Part shown: in pieces, positions 49,931 to 60,876 of the stretch
Position numbering within the stretch: the stretch's first letter is position 1
Layout: the number at the start of each line of letters is the position of its first letter
Assembly (NCBI RefSeq): GCF_009389715.1
Contig: NC_052399.1
Location: 9,426,585 to 9,490,584, forward strand
Direction of reading: 5' to 3'
DNA length: 64,000 nucleotides
Origin: Phoenix dactylifera
Taxonomy: Eukaryota > Streptophyta > Magnoliopsida > Arecales > Arecaceae
Notes under the pieces: model-generated
The model's input: only the letters and a program-made list of their open reading frames with translations
The model's database searches: none
Told to the model about the DNA's origin: nothing
Made by a program: the position numbers and the translations under genes

Positions 49931-50156
49931 TTGCTACTATTGCGAACAGAATTTCAGCACCAAGCAAAGAAACAAGATATTAGCCTAAACACCATTTATT
50001 GATTTATGTAGCGTAATCAACGACAATGCATTGATCTTGGACATTTCGAGTTTTCTAGTAGTATTTCCGCTTTTCGCTAGGTGGAAATTCAACTCAATTC
50101 TGAGCGTTATTCAGATTATTGTAGGAATGATCTAATCTTGAGCAGCAGAGCTTGGT

Positions 50157-53095
50157 TTACAAAGTAATGTAGCCATTTTTAATCATCCATTCCAAGCTCC
50201 AATGGTTGTCAACATTCTTCAGGGTCCAGTAGGCCCATCCAAAGGTGGCCTGCCCATAGACTTTTAATTGGGCCTGCGCAAACCTTTGATAGTCCTCCTT
50301 TGTTGCTCCTTTCACCTCCCATTCTGCCACCCATTCCCCTGCAGCACAATTAATCAATCATCAATTTCAGCCGACGACAGATCGAAAACGACGATAGGAA
50401 GGTCTTGAATCGGCAATTTACCAACAAAAGTGAGGGGGCCATTAGATCTGGTTATGGTAGCAAGGTCGTTGGCTCGGTTGTTGTTAATGTAGTCGATGTT
50501 CTGTTGCACCGTCAAGCCATTGAACTGATTGGAGAAGAGATTGTAGTAGTGGGCGTCGATGACAGAGCCCTGGAATCCGCTGGCAAACCCGAGGAGCTCC
50601 GTCGGGTCGGCCGATAGTCGGTTCGACATAATCACGTAGGCATCGGATGTGTATTTGCGAACAGTGTTGTATCCAGCTTGATAGTACTTTTCTAGGCTAT
50701 CTAGTGTTACCCCGGGTGCTAGCGGCTCGTTGATAAGCTCAATTGCAAGGAGGCTTGGGTCTTGAGCATACCTTCATGAAGAAAAGAAAGGTCATGAGTT
50801 CTGCACTCTGGTTACCTACTTTGCAGAAAAAATTGACCTGGTTTGAATCCAACAACAGTGGATCTAAACTAAGTTAAAACCCATGTTCATGACCCAAAAC
50901 ATGCTCATGGGGTTGGATCCACATTGAGCTTAAGTTTATAGCCCAACCTGTTCTGTTTGGTAGTTCTTAGAGAAAAATGCCAGCAGGTAAAAATAAATCT
51001 CTCTTTTGTGTCTTCCACATTGCATATATATTTTTTGTGAGGAACTCTATAGTCCAAATATACAAAAGCTTTTCGATAAAAACATCAAATGTTTCAAGCC
51101 ATATATCATGAAATTTGCGCAATATGTATCATCGGCATATTGTCGATGCATGTCACCGAAGATAATTGTACATGCTTAATTAGGTCAGGTATTATGGAGA
51201 TTATTTTGACTGGGGTATTGAACTAATGATATAGTTGAATGGAGGAAAGAAAAGACAAGGCAGGCCTACCTAGCTGTGAGAAAATCTATCACTGCAACCG
51301 TCTGATCTATATTGGCATCAGTCTTACCCCATTCTTGAGAACCATCTCTTGAGGCACTGTGCTCATTTCCATTCTGTGATCCGGGTGCGGCATGGAGGTC
51401 CACAATGACCTTTATATTATACTTCCTGCACATCAGGACAGGGCAAGACAAGACTTTAGATTAGCAAATTCCGGAACAGAACATCAGGAGTGGATTCCTC
51501 CTCACCCTGCCCATGCGAAAGCATTATCCAAAGCTTGGAGGGACCCGCCAACAAAAGGCTTTGGAGGATTCGGGTCGCTGGCTATCCACCACCCAACTGG
51601 AATTCTTACAGCATTCAGTCCATTCTGGGATATGAAACTGAAGTCATCCTCCACTATAAAGCTGCTCCAATGCTCCTGCCACCATTCATAAAACAAGTTG
51701 AGGCATAATTACACAATCCACCACTAAATCTTAGAAGAGATCCAAATAATATCTTAGCGTATCCAAGCGAGCAAGTCGGCTAGTCAAAGTAAGCACTATA
51801 GCTTGACAACTAGAGTCAAAAATGGCGAGCTACAGGAGATGATGATTTCTAAAAGTTAGGCACCACATTAGCAGGATATGGTCATGAGTACAATAATTTA
51901 CTGCTGACCATTCATAAAAGTTGGATAATCTCTAGCTGGGTAAACGTTGACAAGTCAAAGTCAAAGAATTGACTCGTAAAGCCTCTCTCTCTCTCTCTCT
52001 CTCACTCACAATTACCTTCATGACTTGTGGAGCCTTTTCTGGTCCATAGCCATTGGTGACTTGGTACTCCCCTTGCAGTGTGGCAACTATAGTCATCAGG
52101 AAGACAGAAGGATCATCATCTCCCCAGCTGGTACTCTCAGGGTAGTCCGCAGTCACCAACACATCCGTTTTCGCCTGCGAACAACCAAAGCTCGGCGTTG
52201 AAGAAGAAAAGAGGCAAATGGATAGCAATAGACGAGCAATCGACAGCAACAATGTACATAAATTGTTGCAAAGAAAATTTGCACCCCGATCAGTACCTGT
52301 ATGAAGAATCCATTTGGTGCTTTGATCCGAACTCGGTTCGGGTCATCGGCATTCCTCACAATCTCAAGTGTCTCTGATTGGCCAGGATCAGTCGAGACCG
52401 CCACAACACCATCTCCTTGGCTGCTGAGGCCTACGAATTGCTTATCGAAAACCTTAAATTGGAAGGTGGACTCTGTAATTCTCCACAGCTGGTTTGATAT
52501 AAGATCAAGATTAGTTGCTCAAAATCTTGATATAGAGATAATAAGAAACCAGAGCAATAATAACACAAACCGTGAAGGTTTCCCAACCCGAAGCACTAGT
52601 CCGATTCGCGACGATGATCGTTCCGCCGCCATCCTCAGCGGACAAGTACATCTGCTGCGTCACGGACTCGAATTGGAGTTGGGTGCCATCCTAGAGTTAA
52701 AGGCGGGCATTATTGAGAGGAAGCTGAGCAAGATATTTGAACATACGTAAACAAAACTCAGCGGCTGAAACTAAGATTCGAACCTCGGGAACCAGTAGAA
52801 AACAAAGCTACTGAAATCGACAAATATATGCTAAAACAAGAGAATGGAATTCAAAGCAGCAAGTATGTGCTCATGTAGATAGTGCAGAAAGCAAGGGTTG
52901 TGGTACCAGGAGATCTTTGTTGGGTATGCCATCAAAGAGGGATGGCTCAATCCAGCCCTCGGTCACCAGCCATCCTCCGAGGCTGACAGCCTTCATTGGC
53001 GAAGAAGGGGTGGCTCTGGCAGCAGAGGAGAAGGAAGCGTGACATGAGAGTACGAGGAGAATTGGCAGCCATTTTAGAAGATGGCGGACTGCCAT
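50157..53095 (-). CDS. GH5 exo-beta-glucanase-like protein, copy B, intact
   Basis: Same family as copy A (rice GH5BG-like, glucan 1,3-beta-glucosidase annotation). Exons: 53095-52907, 52690-52571, 52488-52297, 52174-52016, 51675-51506, 51425-51270, 50771-50422 and 50338-50157; all GT-AG, 505 aa. It begins with a true ATG (MAVRHLLKWLPILLVLSC, a signal peptide ending near residue 25). The GH5 N-terminal strand (GGWLVTEGWIEPSLFDG) is followed by the beta-trefoil/fascin-like insert (about 60-215) and then the GH5 barrel. Acid/base Glu344 lies in ELINEP and nucleophile Glu447 in VGEWVAEW. Other family landmarks are VRIPVGWWIAS, IVDLHAAPGSQNG and GWAYWTLKN. It lacks a Pro-Lys pair present in exon 4 of copy A. 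Likely apoplastic glycoside hydrolase; natural substrate unknown. This is the likely functional copy. Confidence 0.93.
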
Positions 53096-54493
53096 AACTC
53101 TCTCTCTATCTCTCTCTCGGCCTGTTAAGGTATTCGAGTGGAGGTGAATGTATAGAGGCTTGGAATCTTGAGCTGGATGGCCTCACCCCAATCTCTTTCT
53201 CGGACAGCCAAAAGTAGATAGAAAGTCGAACACTTCCAGAAGGATGAACCGAGTGGTGGTGGGGCCCTGGGCGAATGATCCAAAGACTAAGAAAGAAGCT
53301 ATGGGACTTTTGGAAAAGGTCGAACCTAGTCATGTGCTAAAGATAATCATAACGTGCCTTCGGGGGTAAGAAATTGGGTCCAAGCGAACAATCCGGCGAC
53401 TTAAGTGCGTCTGTTTTGCTTTGGCCCAACCGGTGGTCGGTTCAATTTATCTGCCGGTTCAATTTATTTGTTTCTCGTTTGTTAATTCAATGGTTGTTTC
53501 CAGTTTCTTGCATAGATATACATGTCAACAGGCTTGCAGATGATGGTATGCAGTTGTTTTTGAAGTTATTTTTCTCCTCTTTGATTGGACCGTAGGTCTT
53601 AGTATCATGGTAAGGTTGCTTGATTCTAAACATAATGATGGTATGCAGTTGTTTTCGAGGTTATTTCTCTCCTCTTTAATTGGACGGCGGGTCTTGGTAT
53701 TATGGTAAAGTTGCATTGGGATATCCTTTCTTTGATTGAATTACTCTAGTTCAACCTTCTTTTAGCCCATTTTATTCACTTAATGAAATGTGCTGTTTAG
53801 CTGAACAAATAGTTTACAATGCAAAGTTTCAAGTTTATTGACGCAATGTTCACTAGTCGGTGCCAGTTTGAAACCAGAAAAAAAAAACGCTACTTTGATT
53901 TTTTCATGTACAAGTCGTGGTCCAACAAAGAATGGACTATATGCCACCTCTTTATGCAAAGACGATACTGGTTTCCAATGGCCATGGGATGCTAAAGTGT
54001 TCTACATTTTAAGTTTTGGAAGTATTGCGGTATTCCTACTTTCACATGGCGAGGATTGTTTTCTCTTGAATCTTACAAAAGAGGAGCACGCAGTGGATAC
54101 TTTTACACCTGGCTTGGATGGAGGAGGATCATCTCTTCATCTCTTTTCCTGTTGCATGGAAGACTTGGGATGCACTTGGACAATTAATGCTACATGCTGA
54201 TAAACTCATGAACAAGAGTGTAATCCAACTGTACTCATATAGCCTAGAAGAAAGCTTCAAGGCCTACAACTTGCATGTACATAGCTCTGTTTTTTCAGAC
54301 AAAGGATGAGAAAATTTTATCCGAAGCTTAATTTCAATGAGCAGGTTAAAAGCATAGTATTAAATCTAGGGTGATGTTTCATACAAAATTCTGTGATGTA
54401 TCAGTCATTCAAATAACAAAGGTTCAGTCTCTTCCCTTCTTATAGTGAACTTTGTATGTTAAGTAATGGAAAAACATATAGATATAGTCATAT

Positions 54494-54672
54494 AGGGTCA
54501 GGGCGCCGTATCTTTCGCGCGAAAGAAGAATTGGCTTTTCTTCGCACTAATCCATCGTTGGATCATGCAATAATCCCTCGAGATCTGTGCATGAGGTTGA
54601 TCGAAGAAGTATAGAGTGCTTTCAAAATCAATCATTCTTTCGGCCGGTGTGAAAGATACAACCCCCAACCCT
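54494..54672. mobile_element. MITE, 'GTATCTTT' family, copy 3
   Basis: Allelic in position to 49152-49367 within the duplicated block, shortened by about 35 bp inside, with diverged ends (GTATCTTTCGCGCG... and its inverted partner). Confidence 0.6.
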
Positions 54673-55162
54673 CATACAGAACAGAGTGTAGATCCCCTGC
54701 AGCAAGGAGTCAAGGAGGGTTGGCCAGGTGGGCTGGTCCAGATTTGAACAGGTCCTGTTGGCCGACCCGGTCAAAATTTTTCACTCCTACTCCTCCTAAA
54801 CAATGCATCTAAGCATGCAATCCAACCTTTTACACATGGAACAAAATTTGAGTACCATGCATGGATGGGCAAACTCTGCTGCCTGGATCCCACATAGACA
54901 AGAGAGAAAAAAAAAACCAGTTACAGCAAATAAAACCACACAAAAAAATTATCTAAGATAGAATACTCACAAAGCATTGATCTCAGACTGGAAATGTAAC
55001 CCAATGTTGTGAGTTATTTTGATCAAAAAAGGAGATGATCGAGCTTCTACTAGGGGACTTGAGGTCTACAAACTGATGATGCTTCATGCCATTCTCGATC
55101 GTCCCCTTCAATCTCCAATGTTTGTTAAGTTTGCATGGAGAAAGGATGACCAAAAGGCTTAC

Positions 55163-55253
55163 CTGTTTGCAAGAAAATCTATCACAAGCACAGTCTGATC
55201 TATGTATGAGTCACCCCATTCTGCGAGCCAGGAGTGGCTTGCAATCCACAATG
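55163..55253 (-). pseudogene. Relic of a third GH5 gene (exon 6 fragment)
   Basis: Minus-strand sequence aligns with exon 6 of GH5 A and B: IIVD, then after a one-base loss QATPGSQNG, a deletion, and DSYIDQTVLVIDFLANR, ending at a GT splice donor (55163|55162) as in the intact genes. It abuts the LTR at about 55245. No further GH5 exon was found nearby. Confidence 0.75.
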
Positions 55254-56286
55254 ATCGGTTCAAATTTGGCCCGAAGGCGACCATGCCGGAGGAGTCGAGG
55301 AAGCTGTCGAAATGTTAAGAAAGAGGGTAGGCCACCTCCCGCGCAACAATGTACCTGTACAAAGCCTTTCCGGTGGTTTCGATAAAGGCCCTCAGACGCT
55401 CAAGTTAGGGTGGAACTCAGATGGATCAAAAATCCTTTAGGCATTACCTGATAGGGTTATTTATAGTCCCTGTAGAGGTTCCCAGATAGCGGAGGTATGG
55501 CCCGTTCTCATTATGAGAGGAGATGGCTTCAAGCCAGATGGCGCGTAGCTAAAGCTTGGTTGAGATGCACGATGCAGTTCGTTCTTGTGTACGGTAAAAC
55601 GTTGACAGTTGTAGCAGGGTATAGCTGGAGCAGTATGGCGTTATCCTTGACTGTAGTTGGCCAGCAAGCAAAGCATGACGCGGAGGCGTTGCAATGTACG
55701 GCCACGTAGGCGAGCGTGGGCAGGCTCGTGGATGCGGCCGTAGGCGAGGTCGAGCTCGGTGAGAGGTCGCACCATATATTTGGCGAGGTCGGCTTGTCGG
55801 GTGCTGAGGTCGGCCTAGCTTCCCCAGTAGAGCGCCCCGAGCTCGAGGGTCGGAGCGTATTGATGGATAAGGCGCCTCGAGCTTAGTTGGAGAAAGTCGG
55901 CAAATATAGAAGGCGCCCCGAGCTTGGTCGGAGCGGGTCTGCAAATATGAAAGGCGCCTCGAGCTTGGTCCGAGCGTATCGGCGAATATCAAGCTTGGGG
56001 CGGGTCGGGGAATATTCCTATGGTCGAAGGAGCTTTTGGGCCCATAGTTGACACAACGGGACGTTCCGAGCTCGAGTCTGAGACGTCATTATAAGCATTA
56101 GAAGAGGTTACTGTAGGTCGTGGTAGTTGAGAGATTCGATCGAGGTCAATTGAGCTTTTGGTGGAATCTGAAATCGGACTGGTTCTGAATAGGACCGCGG
56201 TTCTGTCTGATCAACGTTGTGGTCTGCTCGGCCGAAATAGGATGATCTCTTGCCCTGAGCAAGACGATCCATTTTGCACCCCATCA
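55245..56286 (-). mobile_element. Solo LTR, gypsy-like, interrupting the GH5 relic
   Basis: On the minus strand it starts TGATGGGGTGCAAAATGG at 56286, like the LTR at 60247 (TGATGGGGGGAAAATGG). It has repeated 'gagctcgg' and 'gaggtcg' motifs, a TATA-like CTATAAATAACC at about 55453-55465 and a leader-like end near GATCA (about 55249). The 3' edge is uncertain and no clear target duplication was seen. Confidence 0.55.
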
Positions 56287-56289
56287 ACA

Positions 56290-59162
56290 TGCATGCTCAT
56301 AAACATTCCCAATTAAACATGGAGCTCAAATCCAGCTTTCCCTGTTTCACGACCTCATGCCATGACCATCCAGAGCCCGGTATATATCTATCACCCTTTC
56401 TTAGGGCAATGCAGGTATATATGTCGCATATCTTTCATTCAAGTCCTCTCCTTCCAGCATGAATTGTTCTTTGTGCTAAGGAGCACCAACATCATGAGTG
56501 ATGCGGTGTTTAATGGGGTAAGAAGTAAGTATGCGGCCATGGAAGCATGTACGGGTGCCTGCTTCGAGAAGTGTGCCAAGCCAACAACTCCTTGAGTGCA
56601 ATATACCGCATAGGAAGAGATTTAGGGGTCCAAAGATTAAAAGAAGCTTTCCCTGTGCTGCCCCGTTTAAATGAGAAGATAAGAGAGAAAACACTGTTGT
56701 AGTAAATTAAGATGCATAAATATGAGGATATATATCTTCCTACCCAAACAAGATGTGCCAAATTTGAGAAAAATTTAATTTTATTAGCTAAATGGTGTTG
56801 GCGATTCTTTAACGATGTTCCTTAGATTTGGAAGGAACCAAGTTGGATAGGCTTATCATAGGAAGATTGGAATTCATCCTTTTTATAACGAGGATGGAAA
56901 AAAAAAAAAAACCCACGTCAATTCAGAATTCATTCTTTCAACTTATTATTTGTTACTTATTATAATTCCTGTTATATAACAATTTATGTGGCTAAAAACT
57001 GTTCTAATGACCATCCCAGCTCCTGCCACGACTCCAACTCATCTGCGTCATATTTTCTTAATTTGTAGAAAAAAGAAAATACTTGAGAACTCGTTGACCG
57101 AGCAACAGTTGAGTCATCGCTTACGTTCTTAAATTCCAAAGTCTAAAAAGATGTGAGGGAGTTTGTCTGGGTCCGGGCTGGATCGGAGCAGGCACGAGGC
57201 GTCTTTTTCTTCTTTCGACGACGTGATCGCACAGGAAAGCATTTACTGAGGAACAGCGGTTGGCGATGGTATTAAAATCTCTTGGCCTTTAGGGGGAGGT
57301 CCCATCAAAGATCCCTCCAAAAGGGCAGGGGCAAGGGAGCACGGGATCCAAAGCCGCCAGCCTGAGCCTTTTGGGGACGCTGCCATGCCTTGATGCGTGA
57401 GCTCCTCTACTTCCTCTCTCTCTCCCTCTCTCTCTCCCTCCTCCTCAAACTGCTCCAAATGTACCAGATTCGCACCAGCCACAGTATCCTCTCTATCAGT
57501 CTCTCTTGCACGTAGTGCCGCAGCTAAAGCCGCCTTCTTTGCAAATATTATAGATTTTACTGGAAAAACATGGATTATGATTCGGAGTTTTTCTTTGAAA
57601 AAATGGTAATGATCAAAACCGTTATATAAGAACAAATGAATGAACAGTTATCCTCAAAACAATCATGATTAGTATAAACAAAAAGCTTTTGCTTGTACAC
57701 ACTGTTTGAATGCTGCTTAGGGGTGGTAAGATGACGGTTATCCACATAGATAGCCAAACAAATAAGAACAATAATACGTCAACTTTGTTTGGTCAACGTT
57801 CTCAAAAGATTTAACCACGATAGCTTTTTTTTTTTTTTCTTTTCTTTTCTCTCTTTTTTTTTCCCTAGCATATCTTTCCAATCCTTGGACGTCAACTAAA
57901 CAAAGAATAATTCTAACTCATTGTTATCTAATTAGGGAATGGCCAGCAATGGTTAAAGATATTCGTCACCTAATTAGCTATTTGGTAACCAAACATGGCC
58001 TAAGAGTTTAGTCGCAGTCTTAAGGTATCCACTGCACAATCAAATCCCTTTTATTCCCAAAGTAGATGCTAACCTTGATGCTTTAAAATTATTTCTTTGT
58101 GTTTGACATGGTTTACCATTTCATGAAAAAGAATCTAATGAATATTTCATAGTAAAGAATGTATTTATTATACCATGGAAACATATAGAGTTAAAATACG
58201 ATCTAGAGATGGTCACAAGCCAAATTGAAAGAAGAGGAACACCTCGAAGATCTAAATAACTTAATCCTAACTTTGTCTAACCTAATCACTAGCATATGCT
58301 ATCGTATGCCCTGTGGCTGGGTGCAGCTAGGAGAGCAGGTTAAAGGGAGGCCCTAGAAAGGCTTAGTTAATCCTCCATTTTCCAATGATCTATCATAACA
58401 TTATAGCATTCATCAACTGTAGGAAGTTTCATATAAGTGATTCTTAAGATATTTCTAGCTTTGACATATATATTCTCTACATATTATCCTTATGTATTGT
58501 TAAGAACTTAGTTAGTGCTTGGTTCGAGTAAATTAGGTCATATGCATCAGATTTTGAGTCAGTTTATTGTGTTTGTCAAACAAGATTTGAAGAAAATAGT
58601 TATTTCAATCAAATCTGCTTATGGCAAGGACAAATATGTCAAAAGAAAGGTTGGCATAATCAAGTATGTATAACACGAAGCTCTCATTTATTTATGCCTC
58701 TATTTCTTTATGGACAAAAGTTATCGCGATCTAAAGTTATAATTACTTTTATTTCGCTTGTTCAATCTTCTACTTAATTCAAAAATAGACTTAATGAAGC
58801 AGGCTATATGTATATGCCTGATATATACATTTGTGTGCATGCATACATGCATGTATATACATAATTATATATGCATGTATACACTATGCATGCATAAAAT
58901 TACACTTCAAACTTGTTGTTCTGCTAGTTTTTGTTGATCAACTGAAATAAAATGATAATAGAAGCGTTCCTCCAGCTCTAAACAAGATTTTTTTTTTTTT
59001 TAAAGCAAAATGATAGTAAGTTATCCTATGTTTCTTTGAAAAATAAAATGATACAAAAGAAAAGGTAGAGTAATGTTAATCCTTTGATCCATCTTGATAG
59101 CAGTTTTAATTTACAGATCTTTTAGCACTTTCGATCATGACACTAGTTCCTCCTTCAGCTCC
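56290..59162. other. Intergenic, no firm gene
   Basis: 57243-57635 (minus) is open for 130 codons and encodes an Ala/Arg-rich then Glu-rich stretch ending ILIPSPTAVPQ. It could be a terminal exon but matches nothing I recognise (confidence about 0.2). 58800-58900 is rich in ATGCAT and TATA dinucleotide runs. The rest is AT-rich. Confidence 0.4.
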
Positions 59163-59830
59163 TGTTGCTGGAAAACAGACCCAGGGGTGACTGCAAGCCG
59201 AAGAGGAGGAGATTCTGCTGCAGTGAGGTGGCGGACGGCTGTCTCCGGCGCACCTGCAAGAAGCCTGAGCTGGGGGATCCGGCGAAGACCCTCCGATGCT
59301 TAAGTCAGAGAGAAATTTGGAGATATTTTAATGGAGAGATGTTTTCTGGCGAGGGAAGAAGATGTCCCTCTCCCCGGAGTCCCCCTTCTTTATAGGAGGG
59401 GGTGTAGTGATTACACGCAATCGGATGTGATTGCGCAAATCTTGAGTTAAATGAATTACCGTAGATGATGCGGGATTTCAGGCTAGCTGGCGACCGGTTG
59501 AGATTGCGAAGATTCAAATATTAACAGCCGTTGTGGCGGAGACTGCGGGATTTGATCTCGGATATGGAGGATTTGGTGATCCTTTCTTTAGGTGGACCGG
59601 CTTGACTGTTGGTGGGGTCGGGGTCGGTCTCAGCTTCTGACTAGGTCTTCCTTGACCTTGAGGTCAATTGGACTTTTCTCAGCCAAGACCATACGTGTTG
59701 AGGTCATGCCTGCCGAGGTCGTGCCTGCCGAGACCACACTCGCCGAGATCATGCTTGCCGAGGCCATACTTATCGAGATTACGCCCGTCATCGGATTCGG
59801 GTGCTTTAATTGTATATGTGAATCTGTTAG
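59163..59830 (-). mobile_element. LTR, inverted partner of 60247-60876
   Basis: The reverse complement closely matches 60271-60876 throughout. Landmarks include 'cacatatacaattaaagca', repeated 'ctcggcaggc(a/t)(c/t)gacc', 'gacctcaaggtcaag.aagacctagtcagaagctgagaccgaccccgacccca', a TATAAAGA box and 'ccagcaaca' at the 3' end. The 5' end of this LTR is not resolved beyond about 59830. Confidence 0.7.
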
Positions 59831-60246
59831 AGTGGAAAAGTGACTGCGTCCCGACCAGAGGTATTGTCCGCTTTGGGAAAGTGCGTATGTATCGCACGAC
59901 GCGTGTCGTGTGCAGCTCTTAATGGGCAATATTTTCCTCACGGCATTGTCCTTCTTAAAAGGGCCCCCAGGAAGGAAAGGGGTGGCCCATCCTTATAAGG
60001 CACAATCCTTTCCGTTACTCTTCCAATGCGGAACTAAAGTCTCGGGTCCCCCATCCACCCCCCAACACTATCCCCCCAGCGGAAAGGATTCGTGCGGAAA
60101 AGTTTCGGCGGGGCCCTTCCTCTAGCGCCATCTGTTAGAGAAAACTTCCATCTGTGCAAGGTCCGCCTAATCTTATCAACATGACAGAATTAGCTACTTC
60201 CTTCGCCCGAGCTCGAAAACGACTCGAACTCGGAAGTCGGGGATAG

Positions 60247-60876
60247 TGATGGGGGGAAAATGGACTAGCCCACATATACAATTAAAGCATCCGAATCCAA
60301 CAATGGACGTAATCTCGATAAGTATGGCCTTGGCAAGTATGATCTTGGCGAGTGTGGTCTCGGCAGGCTCGACCTCGGCAGGCACAACCTCGGCAGGCAT
60401 GACCTCAACACTCATGGTCTCGGCCGAGCAAAGCCCGATTGACCTCAAGGTCAAGAAAGACCTAGTCAGAAGCTGAGACCGACCCCGACCCCACTAATAG
60501 TCAAGCCAGTCTGCCTAAAGAAAGGATCACCAAATCCTCCATATCCAGGATCAAATCCAGCAGTCTCCACCACAACAGTTGTCAATATTTGAATCCCAGC
60601 AATCTCAACGATCACATCCGATTACGTGTAACTGCTACACCCCCTCCTATAAAGAGGGGGGGACTCTGGGAGAGGGGTATCTTCTCTCCTCGCTAGAAAA
60701 CATCTCTCCATTAAAATATCTCCAAATTCCTTTCTGACTTAAGCATCGGAGGGTCTTCGCCGGATCCCCCGGCCCAGGCTTCTTGCAGGTCCGTCGGAGA
60801 CAGCCGTCTGCCACCGCACTACAGCAGAAGCTCCTCCTAGGCTCGCGGTCGCCCCGGGGTCTGTTTTCCAGCAACA
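60247..60876 (+). mobile_element. LTR, inverted partner of 59163-59830
   Basis: Starts TGATGGGGGG and ends CAGCAACA (TG...CA). TATAAAGA lies at about 60648-60655, with a leader after it. No primer binding site follows and no convincing target duplication flanks it. The two arms are separated by about 415 bp of non-repeated sequence. Confidence 0.65.

Larger units (their letters stand above)
49506..54790. repeat. Tandem segmental duplication, copy B (about 5.3 kb, insertion-free)
   Basis: Collinear with copy A from the unidentified fragment through GH5 gene B and the upstream flank to the MITE. It lacks all three large insertions of copy A and so serves as the empty-site reference. Identity is high by eye through both exons and introns. 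Confidence 0.9.

Noticed and set aside
57243-57635. 130-codon minus ORF as a gene
   Set aside because: Low-complexity Ala/Arg and Glu-rich content from a purine-rich tract, with no recognised domain and no clear splice partners. Kept only as a note.
59163-60876. One LTR retrotransposon with its two LTRs
   Set aside because: The LTRs are in opposite orientation and the 415-bp spacer has no primer site or polypurine tract, so they are two insertions or a rearrangement product.
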